A stretch of 64,000 nt of DNA from Polaribacter sp. SA4-10 (GCF_002163835.1 NZ_CP019331.1:1711001-1775000); one strand, 5' to 3'. Shown: positions 52,387 to 61,381, counted from the first letter of the stretch. The notes: generated by a model from the sequence alone, not told the origin. Translations and numbers: made by a program.

Positions 52387-52394
52387 CAAATATA
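52387..52394 (-). promoter_or_regulatory. -7 element of the histidine kinase gene
   Basis: The minus strand reads TATATTTG, ending 6 bp before the ATG at 52381, so the transcript would start almost at the start codon. Confidence 0.45.
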
Positions 52395-52460
52395 AACTAT
52401 TCCACTATATAACTCATTTGTAGAATTCATAGTATCTTTACGTACCTAAATTTTTTGAGA

Positions 52461-53321
52461 ATGCTTTCTATAGATCCAAAAGAAATAAAAACAGGAGAAT
52501 TACATGGTTATTTATTAGGCGCAATTGCACCAAGACCAATTGCTTTTGCCAGTACAATTGATGCAGAAGGAAACCCTAATTTATCACCTTTTAGTTTTTT
52601 TAACGTTTTTGGTTCAAACCCACCAATATTAATTTTTTCTCCAGCACGAAGAGTTAGAGATAACACCACAAAACATACATTAGAGAATGCTTTAGCAACG
52701 AAAGAGGTTGTTATAAATGTTGTAAATTATGATATTGTACAACAAATGTCTTTGAGTAGTACAGAATATCCTGAAGGTGTAAATGAGTTTGAAAAAGCTG
52801 GTTTTACAATGTTAAAATCTGATAAAATAAAACCTTTTAGAGTTGCAGAATCTCCAGTACAGTTTGAATGTAAAGTAAATGATGTCATTTTTACGGGTGA
52901 TAAAGGTGGAGCAGGTAATTTAATTGTTTGTGAAGTTGTGAAAATTCATATTTCTGAAAATGTGTTAGACGAAAACGGAAACATAGATCAGTATAAAATT
53001 GATTTGGTTGCAAGAGCTGGTGGAAGCTATTACACCAGAGCTAGAGATGGCTTTTTCGAGATTCCAAAACCGATATCAACATTGGGTATTGGTGTTGATA
53101 AGATACCCGTAGAAATAAGAAACAGCACTGTTTTAACAGGAAACAATTTAGGTATGTTGGGTAACGTAGAGCAACTACCAACAACAGAAACTGTTAATAA
53201 CTTTGGTAAAGAACATACACACTTTATAGGATTAGAACTCACAAAAAAACATACATTTGCTAAAGATTTTTTAAGTAAAAACGATGTAGAAAGTGCTTGG
53301 AAAGTACTTTTATTAAAATAG
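52461..53321 (+). CDS. Flavin reductase-like FMN-binding protein
   Basis: FMN-binding split-barrel oxidoreductase of 286 residues. ATG 52461 is chosen over the upstream in-frame TTG at 52455. YLLGAIAPRPIAFASTIDAEG is the conserved FMN-binding start, SPFSFFNVFGSNPPILIFSPARR and NVVNYDIVQQMSLSS follow. The C-terminal 80 residues are an extension seen in longer members. The flavin acceptor is unknown. Followed 5 nt later by the DUF3127 gene. Confidence 0.88.
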   Translation: MLSIDPKEIKTGELHGYLLGAIAPRPIAFASTIDAEGNPNLSPFSFFNVFGSNPPILIFSPARRVRDNTTKHTLENALATKEVVINVVNYDIVQQMSLSSTEYPEGVNEFEKAGFTMLKSDKIKPFRVAESPVQFECKVNDVIFTGDKGGAGNLIVCEVVKIHISENVLDENGNIDQYKIDLVARAGGSYYTRARDGFFEIPKPISTLGIGVDKIPVEIRNSTVLTGNNLGMLGNVEQLPTTETVNNFGKEHTHFIGLELTKKHTFAKDFLSKNDVESAWKVLLLK

Positions 53322-53326
53322 AAATT

Positions 53327-53692
53327 ATGGAAGTTATTGGTAAAGTAAAGTTAATAGGAGAAGTACAAACGTTTGGAACTGGTGGATTTAGAAAAAGAGA
53401 GGTAGTTGTAACTACTGATGAGCAGTATCCACAAATGATTATGATAGAATTTGTGCAAGACAAATGTGAATTATTAAATAGTTATGCTGTAGGGCAAGAT
53501 GTAAAAATTTCTATCAACATACGTGGTAGAGAGTGGATTAACCCTCAAGGTGAAGCTAAATATTTTAACTCGCTTCAAGGGTGGAGAATAGAAAGTTTAG
53601 CACAATCTGCTCCAAGTAATTTACCTCCAGTAGATAAATTTGAACCAGCAGCATCTGTTTCAGATGAAGAGCCAGACGATTTACCATTCTAG
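53327..53692 (+). CDS. DUF3127 protein
   Basis: Protein of 121 residues. ATG 53327 is the conserved start (MEVIGKVKLIGEVQTFG); the in-frame ATG at 53297 lies inside the preceding gene. The fold looks OB-like: GGFRKREVVVTTDEQYPQ, GQDVKISINIRGREW and NSLQGWRIE. The C-terminal tail is disordered and ends in acidic EEPDDLPF, as in single-stranded DNA-binding proteins, whose acidic tip recruits partners. A DNA-binding role is an inference from this similarity. Confidence 0.85.
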   Translation: MEVIGKVKLIGEVQTFGTGGFRKREVVVTTDEQYPQMIMIEFVQDKCELLNSYAVGQDVKISINIRGREWINPQGEAKYFNSLQGWRIESLAQSAPSNLPPVDKFEPAASVSDEEPDDLPF

Positions 53693-53712
53693 ATAGTAGA
53701 TATTAAATAAAT

Positions 53713-53742
53713 AAAAAAGAGCGCAATTTGCGCTCTTTTTTA
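53713..53742 (+). terminator. Terminator after the DUF3127 gene
   Basis: AAAAAAGAGCGCAA pairs with TTGCGCTCTTTTTT. It lies between convergent genes and may act both ways. Confidence 0.88.
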
Positions 53743-53760
53743 TTGTTATAAAAATAAATA

Positions 53761-54009
53761 TTATTTTTTCTTTTCTTCTTTTTTAGGCATCGGACCACGT
53801 AAGTGAATAACTAATCCGTTTAAGAAATTACGTAAAATTTGATCTCCACATTCTACATATTTTGGATGTTCTTCATTTCTAAATAAAGCGCCTAATTCTC
53901 CTTTACTTACTTTAAAATCTACCAAAGCGCAAATTTCTACAATATCTGTATCACGCAATTTGTGCGCCACACGAAGTTTCTTTAAAATATCGTTATTTGT
54001 TAATCCCAT
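53761..54009 (-). CDS. DUF1456 (YehS-like) protein, single-domain form
   Basis: Small protein of 82 residues. ATG 54009 is chosen because GLTNNDILKKLRVAHKLRDTDIVEICAL is the conserved start; the longer frame to 54057 would overlap the upstream gene. KGELGALFRNEEHPKYVECGDQILRNFLNGLV completes one repeat. E. coli YehS has about 156 residues with two such repeats, so this is a half-length form with a lysine-rich tail (PKKEEKKK). Function unknown. Confidence 0.8.
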   Translation of the reverse strand: MGLTNNDILKKLRVAHKLRDTDIVEICALVDFKVSKGELGALFRNEEHPKYVECGDQILRNFLNGLVIHLRGPMPKKEEKKK

Positions 54010-54029
54010 ACTGCAAATGTAATTATTTT

Positions 54030-54653
54030 TTAGTCTACAACTTGAAAAATTGCCCAAGCATAAACAGCAAATCTTGCAAATCTAAATAAACCAAAAAGAA
54101 TTACATTTTTAAAAGGGTATTTAATCATACCTGCTGCCATACAAGTGATAGCAAAAGGAATAGGAAGTAATGCTCCTCCAATTATTAAAAAACCACCCCA
54201 TTTACTGGTGTTTTTTAAATTTTTAGCCATTTTAACCTCTAAATAAACTTTTACAGCTTTAATTTTTAAAATCATTTTACCTATATAATAAGATAAAAGT
54301 CCACCAATATAAGACAAGGCTGCAAGAATGGATAAATTTAAAACAGGATCAGCCGTTTTTTTTGTCCAAGCAATAAATATTTCAGGAGGAATTAATCCAA
54401 GGATTGTTTCAGAAATAAAGAAAGTAGTAAAAACACCTAACTTAGAAAATGTTTCTGTAATAATTTGTAATCCATCATTAATATTATAAACATACCTGTT
54501 CAATAAAAATAATAGTAAAACAATTATAGTAATGGGAAAAAAAGCTTTTTTTAAACTTCCCCATACAAACATATAAAACCCAGTTCTAGAAAAGTAGCTA
54601 TGTAATAACTTTGCTCTCTCGCCTTTCGTTTTTATTCTTTTCTTTCTTGCCAT
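54030..54653 (-). CDS. DedA/VTT-like membrane protein
   Basis: Inner-membrane protein of 207 residues. Basic N-terminus (MARKKRIKTKGER), a first helix near 37-55, then the VTT core: SETILGLIPPEIFIAWTKK, ALSYIGGLLSYYIGK and GGFLIIGGALLPIPFAITCMAAGM. The family contains lipid scramblase-like and undecaprenyl-phosphate transport proteins. The glycine-rich loop and proline-rich re-entrant segments are visible. Transcribed with the DUF1456 gene, 20 nt apart. Exact substrate unknown. Confidence 0.82.
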   Translation of the reverse strand: MARKKRIKTKGERAKLLHSYFSRTGFYMFVWGSLKKAFFPITIIVLLLFLLNRYVYNINDGLQIITETFSKLGVFTTFFISETILGLIPPEIFIAWTKKTADPVLNLSILAALSYIGGLLSYYIGKMILKIKAVKVYLEVKMAKNLKNTSKWGGFLIIGGALLPIPFAITCMAAGMIKYPFKNVILFGLFRFARFAVYAWAIFQVVD

Positions 54654-54684
54654 TTTTAGTTTCTATATTATTTGAAACAGATTG

Positions 54685-54692
54685 CAAAAATA
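54685..54692 (-). promoter_or_regulatory. -7 element of the DedA-like gene
   Basis: The minus strand reads TATTTTTG, a perfect TAnnTTTG, 32 bp before the ATG at 54653. Confidence 0.45.
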
Positions 54693-54863
54693 AGAACTAA
54701 AAAGTTATTATAGACTACAATAAAATTAGATTAACGTTTTTAGAAGTTTGTTTTGTATTATTATTTTTTATACTTTTTGGTTAACTAGATTAGGTTACCA
54801 AATTCAGCGCCTCATGAAAACAAAATTACTTTCAATAAAAGCAAGTCTTAAAATGAAATTGTA

Positions 54864-55093
54864 AAGAAAAAAAACTATTTAATTCTACTATTTCTTTTTA
54901 GTATTCACACACAATTTTAATAAAAGCAGCAACAGTTGGTGGTGTTCAATTAAAACAAGAATCTCATTTTTTCTTAAAGAAATTGAGATTTACAAAACAA
55001 AAACTTTATCTGTTAATGAACTAGCAGTATCAAACACATTAATTTATCAAATTTCTGCCAACAATATTTTGAATATAAATGGCATCAATTTTT
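54864..55093 (+). pseudogene. Collapsed T9SS-cargo gene remnant
   Basis: The left end reads KKKNYLILLFLFSIHTQF, a signal-peptide-like core, then stops. The right end reads EIYKTKTLSVNELAVSNTL and IYQISANNILNINGI before TGA. That matches the start of T9SS sorting domains (LSVNE...IYPNPANNILNING) with two substituted residues. The middle is mostly deleted and out of frame. A good terminator follows, left over from the lost gene. The rest of the gap 54654-55125 shows nothing else. Confidence 0.5.
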
Positions 55094-55108
55094 GATGCCA
55101 TTTTTTTG
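55078..55108 (+). terminator. Orphan terminator after the T9SS remnant
   Basis: AAATGGCATCAA pairs with TTGATGCCATTT and runs into T7. No intact plus-strand gene precedes it. Confidence 0.85.
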
Positions 55109-55125
55109 TTGTCTATTTTTACAAG

Positions 55126-55746
55126 ATGATTTGGCTCACAGAAAAAATTGAATTCCCACCGTATGATCTTACTACAGATGACGGCATTATTGCTTTAGGT
55201 GGAGATTTATCTGAAGAACGATTAATTTACGCTTACAAAAACGGAATTTTCCCTTGGTTTTCTGAAGGAGATCCCATTGTTTGGTATTGCCCCCATGAAA
55301 GAATGGTTTTATTTACTGATGAAATTAAGATTTCAAAATCGATGAAGAGAATCATCAAAAAAAATGATTTTACAATTACTGAAAACAAGGCTTTTGAAGA
55401 AGTCATTTACAACTGTAAAAACATAAACAGAAGTGATGGTTTTGGAACTTGGATTACGGATGATATGGCACAAGCTTACATCAATTTACATAAAAAAGGA
55501 ATTGCAAAATCTATTGAAGTCTGGCAAAACAATAAACTAGTTGGTGGATTGTATGGACTAGAGATAAACACTGTTTTCTGTGGAGAAAGTATGTTTAGCA
55601 AAGTTTCTAATGCTTCTAAATTAGCTTTTATTCATCTTGCAAAAAACAAGAACTACACATTAATAGATTGCCAAATTTATAATGAACATTTAGCTAGTTT
55701 AGGCGCCAGAGAAATTGATAGAAATGATTTTTTAAAAGCTCTTTAA
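55126..55746 (+). CDS. aat: Leucyl/phenylalanyl-tRNA-protein transferase
   Basis: Attaches Leu or Phe to N-terminal Arg or Lys of proteins, marking them for ClpS/ClpAP. The 206 residues include GLIALGGDLS-like GIIALGGDLSEERLIYAYKNGIFPWF, PIVWYCPHERMVL and GGLYGLEINTVFCGESMFSK, all Aat hallmarks. Length slightly short but complete. It stands alone between two terminators. Confidence 0.96.
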   Translation: MIWLTEKIEFPPYDLTTDDGIIALGGDLSEERLIYAYKNGIFPWFSEGDPIVWYCPHERMVLFTDEIKISKSMKRIIKKNDFTITENKAFEEVIYNCKNINRSDGFGTWITDDMAQAYINLHKKGIAKSIEVWQNNKLVGGLYGLEINTVFCGESMFSKVSNASKLAFIHLAKNKNYTLIDCQIYNEHLASLGAREIDRNDFLKAL

Positions 55747-55904
55747 ATTTATTTTTACTACTATTACATTGTTCTTCACTCTTTATAATTCTTAACACTG
55801 CAATAAAAAAAAACAGTACGCACTAGTTGTTTTGAATATAAAAACCAATCTTAAAAAAAGAAAATGCCTAACTATAAAAGATAGCGAATAAAATTTTCAT
55901 AAAA

Positions 55905-55932
55905 AAAATCCTGAGCAATTGCTCAGGATTTT
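55905..55932. terminator. Bidirectional terminator between aat and mscL
   Basis: AAAATCCTGAGC-AATT-GCTCAGGATTTT is a perfect palindrome between convergent genes. Confidence 0.85.
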
Positions 55933-55953
55933 AAATACACTATGAAGCGTTTA

Positions 55954-56367
55954 TTATTTTTTAGCTAACAAATCTCTAATTTGTGCTAACAATTCTTCTT
56001 GACTTGGTCCTGTTGGAGCTGGAGCAGGCGCTGGAGCTTCTTTTTTCTTCATACTATTCAAACCTTTTACAATCATAAACATTACAAAAGCAACAATTAT
56101 AAAGTCGATTACATTTGTTAAGAAATCTCCATATAAAATGGCAACTTCACCAACAACCTTTCCGGCATCATCTACCACACCTTCTTTAGCAATATATTTT
56201 AAATCTTTAAAATCAGCATTAAATAATAAGCCAATTAACGGAGAAACAATTCCTCCTGTAAAAGAGGTAACAACTTGTTTAAACGCTGCACCCATAACAA
56301 AACCTACTGCAATATCAACAAGGTTTCCCTTCATTGCAAAGTCTTTAAACTCTTTAAGCATTCCCAT
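55954..56367 (-). CDS. mscL: Large-conductance mechanosensitive channel
   Basis: Homopentameric emergency pressure valve in the inner membrane, 137 residues. FKDFAMKGNLVDIAVGFVMGAAFKQVV is the N-terminal helix and pore-lining segment. The second helix is GDFLTNVIDFIIVAFVMFMIVKG. The C-terminus has a Pro/Ala linker (APAPAPAPTGP) and the bundle helix EELLAQIRDLLAKK. Confidence 0.97.
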   Translation of the reverse strand: MGMLKEFKDFAMKGNLVDIAVGFVMGAAFKQVVTSFTGGIVSPLIGLLFNADFKDLKYIAKEGVVDDAGKVVGEVAILYGDFLTNVIDFIIVAFVMFMIVKGLNSMKKKEAPAPAPAPTGPSQEELLAQIRDLLAKK

Positions 56368-56417
56368 TTTTGTGTGTTTTTAATTAATTATTAGGTTACT
56401 AAAATAATAAAAAAAAA

Positions 56418-57515
56418 TTACTTTAGCAATTTCCTAACTCGTTGAGAAATTGCCGTAAGTGTTTCGTAAGGAATTGTTTCTGAAACGTCTGCAATATTTT
56501 GTATCATTTCTTGATTATTAAAAATGATAACTTCATCACCTTCTTTACAATCAATCTTTGAAACGTTTACCATAATCATATCCATGCAAACATTCCCAAC
56601 AATTGGTGCTTTTTGGTTATTTATGATTACATAACCTTTTTTATTTCCTAACCTTCTTGAAATACCATCTGCATGACCAATAGGAATTGTTGCTGTTCTT
56701 GTCTGCTTTTTAGCTACAAATGCTCTATTGTAACCAACTGTTTCTCCTGGTTCTATAGTATGAATTTGAGAAATTATAGATTTTAAATTATGTGTATTTT
56801 TAAGTTTAGAAGTTTCTAACTTATCATTTCCAAAACCATATAAACCAATACCAATTCTTACCATATCAAATTGTGCTTTTGGGTAATTAACAACTCCAGA
56901 AGTATTTAAAATATGCAACATTGGTTCATACGCTAAATGATTATAAAATTGCTGAACGATAGCAGTAAAATTATTAATTTGATTTATTGTAAAATCTTGC
57001 TCTTCTAAGTCTTCACTCGCTGCTAAATGAGAAAATAAAGACTGCACTTTTATATGATTTGTTTCTTTTAAAATACTTAAAATCTTAGGAATATCAGTAT
57101 GCCAAAAACCTAATCTATTTAAACCTGTGTTAAATTTTAGATGAATTGGGTAATTCATTAACGGAGTTTCGTCTGCTAATTTTAAAAAAGCATTTAAAAT
57201 TGTAAAACTGTATAAATTTGGTTCTAACTTAAAATCAATTATAGATTGTAAATTTTGAACCAGTGGATGTAATACTAAAATAGGTGTTTTTACACCTGCT
57301 TCTCGCAACGCAATACCTTCATGAGAATAAGCTACAGCAAAATAATCTACTTTATCTTCTAAAAACTTTGCCACTTGCACTCCATCACTTCCATAGCCAA
57401 AAGCTTTAACAACTGCTAAAATTTTAGTTGCTGGTTTTAGCTTTTTTTTAAAATAATTTAGATTATGCAATAATGCATTTCCATCAATTTCTAAGACAGT
57501 TACATGATTATTCAT
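56418..57515 (-). CDS. alr: Alanine racemase
   Basis: PLP enzyme making D-alanine for peptidoglycan. The 365 residues start [19 protein letters not shown], and the PLP lysine is in [12 protein letters not shown]. The catalytic Tyr is in [13 protein letters not shown], and [11 protein letters not shown] and [11 protein letters not shown] complete the site. The start overlaps the tdk stop by 8 nt, so the two are cotranscribed. Confidence 0.95.
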   Translation of the reverse strand: MNNHVTVLEIDGNALLHNLNYFKKKLKPATKILAVVKAFGYGSDGVQVAKFLEDKVDYFAVAYSHEGIALREAGVKTPILVLHPLVQNLQSIIDFKLEPNLYSFTILNAFLKLADETPLMNYPIHLKFNTGLNRLGFWHTDIPKILSILKETNHIKVQSLFSHLAASEDLEEQDFTINQINNFTAIVQQFYNHLAYEPMLHILNTSGVVNYPKAQFDMVRIGIGLYGFGNDKLETSKLKNTHNLKSIISQIHTIEPGETVGYNRAFVAKKQTRTATIPIGHADGISRRLGNKKGYVIINNQKAPIVGNVCMDMIMVNVSKIDCKEGDEVIIFNNQEMIQNIADVSETIPYETLTAISQRVRKLLK

Positions 57516-58131
57516 CTGTAGGTTTTTCTTCTTTTGAAGTAATTTCTTGTTGTTGCTTTTGCTTTGCTTTAAAATATGCAGCTCTGCTTAAAGGTTCATA
57601 TTCTTGCGTTTCACCCAACATAACAATATTGTCATTTTGCGCTTTTCTAAAACTATAATGTGCTAAATTTCCTGTATGTGTACAAACGGCATGCACTTTA
57701 GTTACATATTCTGCAGTTGCCATTAAAGCGGGCATTGGTCCAAAAGGATTTCCCTTAAAGTCCATGTCTAAACCTGCAACAATTACTCTAACTCCGCTGT
57801 TTGCTAAATCATTACAAACTGCAACAATTTCATCATCAAAAAACTGAGCTTCATCAATACCAACAACATCTACATCATTTACAAGTAACCTAATATTCGA
57901 TGCCACAGGAACCGGTGTAGAGCGAATTCTATTATCATTATGAGAAACAACTTCTTCTTCATCATAACGTGTATCTAAAGCAGGTTTAAAGATTTCTACG
58001 CGTTGTTTTGCAAACTGTGCTCTTTTTAATCTTCTAATTAATTCTTCGGTTTTACCAGAAAACATAGAGCCGCAAATTACTTCTATCCAACCAAATTGTT
58101 CTGTATGATTTACTGTATTTTCAAGAAACAT
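57508..58131 (-). CDS. tdk: Thymidine kinase (TK1 type)
   Basis: Phosphorylates thymidine for salvage, 207 residues, cytoplasmic. P-loop [12 protein letters not shown] near residue 22, [10 protein letters not shown] with the catalytic Glu region near residue 93, and [15 protein letters not shown]. In TK1 enzymes the lasso domain holds zinc by four ligands (CxxC and CxxH). Here the first pair reads VCTHTGN with one Cys, and the second reads [10 protein letters not shown] without Cys or His. The zinc site has probably been lost. A charged C-terminal tail ([14 protein letters not shown]) follows. Confidence 0.93.
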   Translation of the reverse strand: MFLENTVNHTEQFGWIEVICGSMFSGKTEELIRRLKRAQFAKQRVEIFKPALDTRYDEEEVVSHNDNRIRSTPVPVASNIRLLVNDVDVVGIDEAQFFDDEIVAVCNDLANSGVRVIVAGLDMDFKGNPFGPMPALMATAEYVTKVHAVCTHTGNLAHYSFRKAQNDNIVMLGETQEYEPLSRAAYFKAKQKQQQEITSKEEKPTDE

Positions 58132-58232
58132 TTTGTAATTTTAAGGCTTTAATAATTTAAATTATGTGTTACTTTGGTTTTCAACAAATTTATTAAAATT
58201 AACTAGGAAAAATTAACTTCAACTTACAACTT

Positions 58233-58973
58233 ATGCACAAAAAACTAGAAAGTGATTTAATTAGTTTAGCACACAGCATTTTACAGATGAAAAATAAAGA
58301 CAATGTGCTCGCTTTAAAAGAAAAATCGCAAGAAATTTATGAGAAATTATCTCTTTTAGCGTTTGTTGAAGAATATGTAAACACAACTCCTAATTTAAAA
58401 GAGACCAAAGAAGAACTAATTTCTAAAGTTGAAAAAGCGATAGCAGTTAAAAATACTATTCTTGAGGAAATTATTGAAATAGAAGATGCAGAAACAGGTA
58501 TTTATAATTTAGAAGACCACTCTTTACAAGTTTCAACAGAAGAAATTTTAGAACAACCTTTTGATGATTTAGAAGATATCATAAATGCCAATAAAGAAGC
58601 TAGCACTCGTTTTAAAGACGATGTAAAAGATGTTGCAGGAATTAAAATAACTACTTTAGAAGAAGAGTTAAAAGACACAATTCCTGTTGATGTAATGGCT
58701 GATTTATTTGAAACCGTTGCTGTAAAATCTTTAAATGATAGATTGCAAACAAATATTCAGATAGGTTTAAATGACAGAATTATTTTTGTGAAAAACTTAT
58801 TTGAAGGCAGTCAAGAAGACTTTAATAGAGTAGTTTCTCAACTAAACACATTCAAAACTGAGAAAGAGGCTAAAAAATTTATCAATAAAATGGTAAAGCC
58901 AGATTATAATTGGTCTAAACAAGAAGAACTAGAAGCTCGTTTTATGAATATAATTGAACGTAGGTTTGCTTAA
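58233..58973 (+). CDS. Conserved protein of unknown function, acidic and helical
   Basis: I do not recognise a named family. The 246 residues are mostly helical and charged. An N-terminal helical region (about 1-85) is followed by an acidic linker (about 85-150) and a C-terminal domain with LNDRLQTNIQIGLNDRIIFVKNLFEGSQEDFNRVVSQLNTF and MVKPDYNWSKQEELEARFMNIIERRF. There is no signal peptide or membrane segment, so it is cytoplasmic. It is divergent from tdk and 10 nt before the glycosyltransferase start, so probably cotranscribed with it. Confidence 0.82.
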   Translation: MHKKLESDLISLAHSILQMKNKDNVLALKEKSQEIYEKLSLLAFVEEYVNTTPNLKETKEELISKVEKAIAVKNTILEEIIEIEDAETGIYNLEDHSLQVSTEEILEQPFDDLEDIINANKEASTRFKDDVKDVAGIKITTLEEELKDTIPVDVMADLFETVAVKSLNDRLQTNIQIGLNDRIIFVKNLFEGSQEDFNRVVSQLNTFKTEKEAKKFINKMVKPDYNWSKQEELEARFMNIIERRFA

Positions 58974-58983
58974 AAATCAAAAT

Positions 58984-59967
58984 TTGAAACCTATTTTAAT
59001 CCATACGCATTTTCATAAGCGAAGAACGGGTGTTACTAGAAGTATAGAAAATGTACTGCCTTTTTTTATCGATACATATGAAACGTATATTTATGGATAT
59101 AATGTAGAAGGGAATAAAATTACAACATCAAAATTAAAATCAATCTTATTTTCTGATAGAGAAGTTGTTGTTCATTGTCATAGAAACAATGAAATAATGA
59201 GGATGCTTTTCTTCCGTTTTTTAGGAGCAAAATTCAAATTGATTGCAACGCGCCATGCAGAAACGGTTCCGTCTGGCTTAACAATGAAACTGTTAAAGAA
59301 AGCAGATAAAGTTGTAACGCTCATAGAAAATATGAGTAAAAATTTAGGTATTAAAAACACAATTGTTGGCCACGGAGTAGATGTCAATTTATTCTCTCCA
59401 AAAGCAAATATTAGCGTAGAAAATATTACGCAAGAAAACATCATTTTATGTGCTGGTAGAGTGCGTAAAGCAAAAGGACAAGTCGTTTTAGTTGAAGCTG
59501 CAAAAGTTTTAAAAGAACATCAAAATTGGGCGCTGGTAATTGTTGGTAAAGTTGATAAACCTGCCTTTTTAAACGCATTAAAAGAAATTACAAAAAAGTA
59601 TTCGATAGAAAATCAAGTTTATTTTATTGATGAAACCTCTGATATTATTTCATATTATCAAGCAGCAAAAATTGCAGTTGTGCCCAGTTTTTCTGAAGGA
59701 TTTTCTCTAGTTACAGCAGAAGCAATGTCTTGTGGGTGTTCAGTAATTGCAACAAAAAATGTTGGCGTTCATTCTTCTTTAATTTCACATAAAAAAAATG
59801 GCTATTTGTTTGAAGCTGGTACTATTGCTGAATTAGAAAAACTGCTAAAAAAATTAATAACTAAAGAAATTCCTCTCTTAGGAAAAGAAGCTAGAGAAGA
59901 AATTCTAAAAAATTGGAGTTCAAAAAAAGAAGCAGAAAACTTAATTAAGGTATATCAATCAAAATAG
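58984..59967 (+). CDS. Glycosyltransferase family 4 protein
   Basis: GT-B glycosyltransferase of 327 residues. There is no ATG near the start of the domain. TTG 58984 is preferred because translation then begins (M)KPILIHTHFHKRRTGVTRS, the conserved N-terminus, 10 nt after the preceding stop; TTG 58954 would overlap that gene. The donor-binding half has ILCAGRVRKAKGQVVLVEA and the EX7E motif in FSEGFSLVTAEAMSCG. No membrane segment. Acceptor unknown; a surface polysaccharide or LPS core role is only a guess. Confidence 0.88.
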   Translation: MKPILIHTHFHKRRTGVTRSIENVLPFFIDTYETYIYGYNVEGNKITTSKLKSILFSDREVVVHCHRNNEIMRMLFFRFLGAKFKLIATRHAETVPSGLTMKLLKKADKVVTLIENMSKNLGIKNTIVGHGVDVNLFSPKANISVENITQENIILCAGRVRKAKGQVVLVEAAKVLKEHQNWALVIVGKVDKPAFLNALKEITKKYSIENQVYFIDETSDIISYYQAAKIAVVPSFSEGFSLVTAEAMSCGCSVIATKNVGVHSSLISHKKNGYLFEAGTIAELEKLLKKLITKEIPLLGKEAREEILKNWSSKKEAENLIKVYQSK

Positions 59968-60031
59968 GTTTTAAAAATAACAAACTGTAACAAACTCTAT
60001 TTGTAATCGTCTCAAAAGAAAACCTAGTAAC

Positions 60032-60508
60032 ATGAAACGATTAGCAACAATTTTCTTCGCATCATTTATAGTAAATGTATCAGCACAAGAAGTAGCTTTT
60101 AACAAATTCTATAAAACCAATAAAGACAAATCAACTTTTTCAATCAATTTATCAGCTTCTTTAGCAGGTTCTTTTTTAGACAATGAAGATGATGGAGATA
60201 TTATGAATGTAATTAAAAAATCTAGTGACTTTAAATTAATGATTTTTAATAATGAAGATCATACTATCTCAAAAGATTTTAACAAATTCAAAAGAAAAAA
60301 CAACTTAAAAACTCTTGTTAGAGTAAAAGATAAAGACAGTAAAGCTGAATTATATTTTATTAAAAAAAACAATTACATAAGAGAAATTATTATAAGAGCA
60401 AATAGTGATGATGATAAACTCGTTTTATTTGGCTTAAAGACCAAAATAACAAAAGATGAGTTATCAGCTATGATGTCTTCATCAGATATAAATATATCTT
60501 CCAATTAA
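60032..60508 (+). CDS. DUF4252 exported protein
   Basis: Exported protein of 158 residues with a signal peptide ending at VSAQ (about residue 18). The mature part fits DUF4252: FNKFYKTNKDKSTFSINLSASL, DFKLMIFNNED and LKTLVRVKDKDSKAELYFIKKN. Function unknown. The 3' end is closed by a hairpin whose right arm lies inside the next, convergent gene. Confidence 0.8.
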   Translation: MKRLATIFFASFIVNVSAQEVAFNKFYKTNKDKSTFSINLSASLAGSFLDNEDDGDIMNVIKKSSDFKLMIFNNEDHTISKDFNKFKRKNNLKTLVRVKDKDSKAELYFIKKNNYIREIIIRANSDDDKLVLFGLKTKITKDELSAMMSSSDINISSN

Positions 60509-60553
60509 TTATTAAAAGAGAAGATTGTTTTATCCAATCTTCTCTTTTAATAA
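60509..60553 (+). terminator. Terminator whose right arm is coding sequence of the convergent gene
   Basis: TTATTAAAAGAGAAGATTG and CAATCTTCTCTTTTAATAA pair perfectly over 19 bp. The right arm encodes the last LLKEKI residues of the ArsC-like protein on the minus strand. Confidence 0.8.
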
Positions 60554-60877
60554 TTCTATTACTTTTTTACTATTTCCAATAAAAATTTCATCCTCAACGA
60601 TAAAAACAGGTCGCTTTAAAAAAGTATATTCCTCTAAAATGTATTGTCTATACTCTGCTTCAGAAATAATTTGACTTTTTAAATCCATAGATTTATACAA
60701 CTTTGCACGTTTATTAAACAAGGCTTCATAACTATTAGAAAGCGTATACATTTCCTCTAATTGAGCTACAGTTACAGGTTTTGCTTTTATTTCTTGTCGA
60801 TCAAAACCAGCTGTATTCACTTCTTTTAAAATTCTTCTGCAAGTATCGCAAGTTTGTAAAAAGTAGACTTTCTTCAT
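60530..60877 (-). CDS. ArsC/Spx-family thioredoxin-fold protein
   Basis: Protein of 115 residues. ATG 60877 is chosen because MKKVYFLQTCDTCRRILKEV is the conserved start; the longer frame to 60928 would overlap the divergent gene. CDTC near residue 10 is the active-site CxxC, also seen in Spx-type proteins, and RPVFIVEDEIFIGNSKKVI holds the cis-Pro. Arsenate reductase, a glutaredoxin-like reductase or a polymerase-binding Spx-like role are all possible; no ars genes are nearby. Confidence 0.85.
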   Translation of the reverse strand: MKKVYFLQTCDTCRRILKEVNTAGFDRQEIKAKPVTVAQLEEMYTLSNSYEALFNKRAKLYKSMDLKSQIISEAEYRQYILEEYTFLKRPVFIVEDEIFIGNSKKVIELLKEKIG

Positions 60878-60918
60878 TGTATTTATCTGTATATTTACTG
60901 CGAATTTAAAGATAAAAA

Positions 60919-61374
60919 ATGACGACACAATTTGATGTTTTAAAAAAATCTAGAGCGCTAATTTTAAAAGTTATCGATGGATTAACAATTGAGCAATTAC
61001 ATGCGATTCCAACAGGGTTTAAAAACAATATTGCTTGGAATGTTGCACATATAGTTATTACTCAACAATTATTACATTATAAATTATCAGGTTTAGACTG
61101 TTTATGTCCAGATGAATTAATTGAAGAACATAAAAAAGGCACTTTACCTACAAAAAATTTTACGGAAGAAGAGTTTGAAGAAGTAAAAGATTTATTAGCT
61201 GGTTTACCAGACACCTTAGAGGAAGATTTTGAAGCAGGTATTTTTGAAAATTACACAGAATACCCAACAAGTACAGGTTTCGTTTTAAATTCAATAGAAA
61301 CGGCAATTAGTTTCAATAATTTTCATGAAGGAATACATTTAGGAATTATTATGTGTATAAAAAAATTAGTATAA
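60919..61374 (+). CDS. DinB-family protein
   Basis: Four-helix-bundle protein of 151 residues. [23 protein letters not shown] near residue 35 and [12 protein letters not shown] near the end supply the His residues that bind metal in DinB enzymes. Family members are thiol transferases or of unknown role. It is 7 nt before an antiporter gene and so likely cotranscribed with it. Confidence 0.85.
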   Translation: MTTQFDVLKKSRALILKVIDGLTIEQLHAIPTGFKNNIAWNVAHIVITQQLLHYKLSGLDCLCPDELIEEHKKGTLPTKNFTEEEFEEVKDLLAGLPDTLEEDFEAGIFENYTEYPTSTGFVLNSIETAISFNNFHEGIHLGIIMCIKKLV

Positions 61375-61381
61375 ATTTTCT

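Noticed and set aside
55747..55900. Hidden small gene between aat and mscL
   Set aside because: No frame of useful length; only a terminator is supported.
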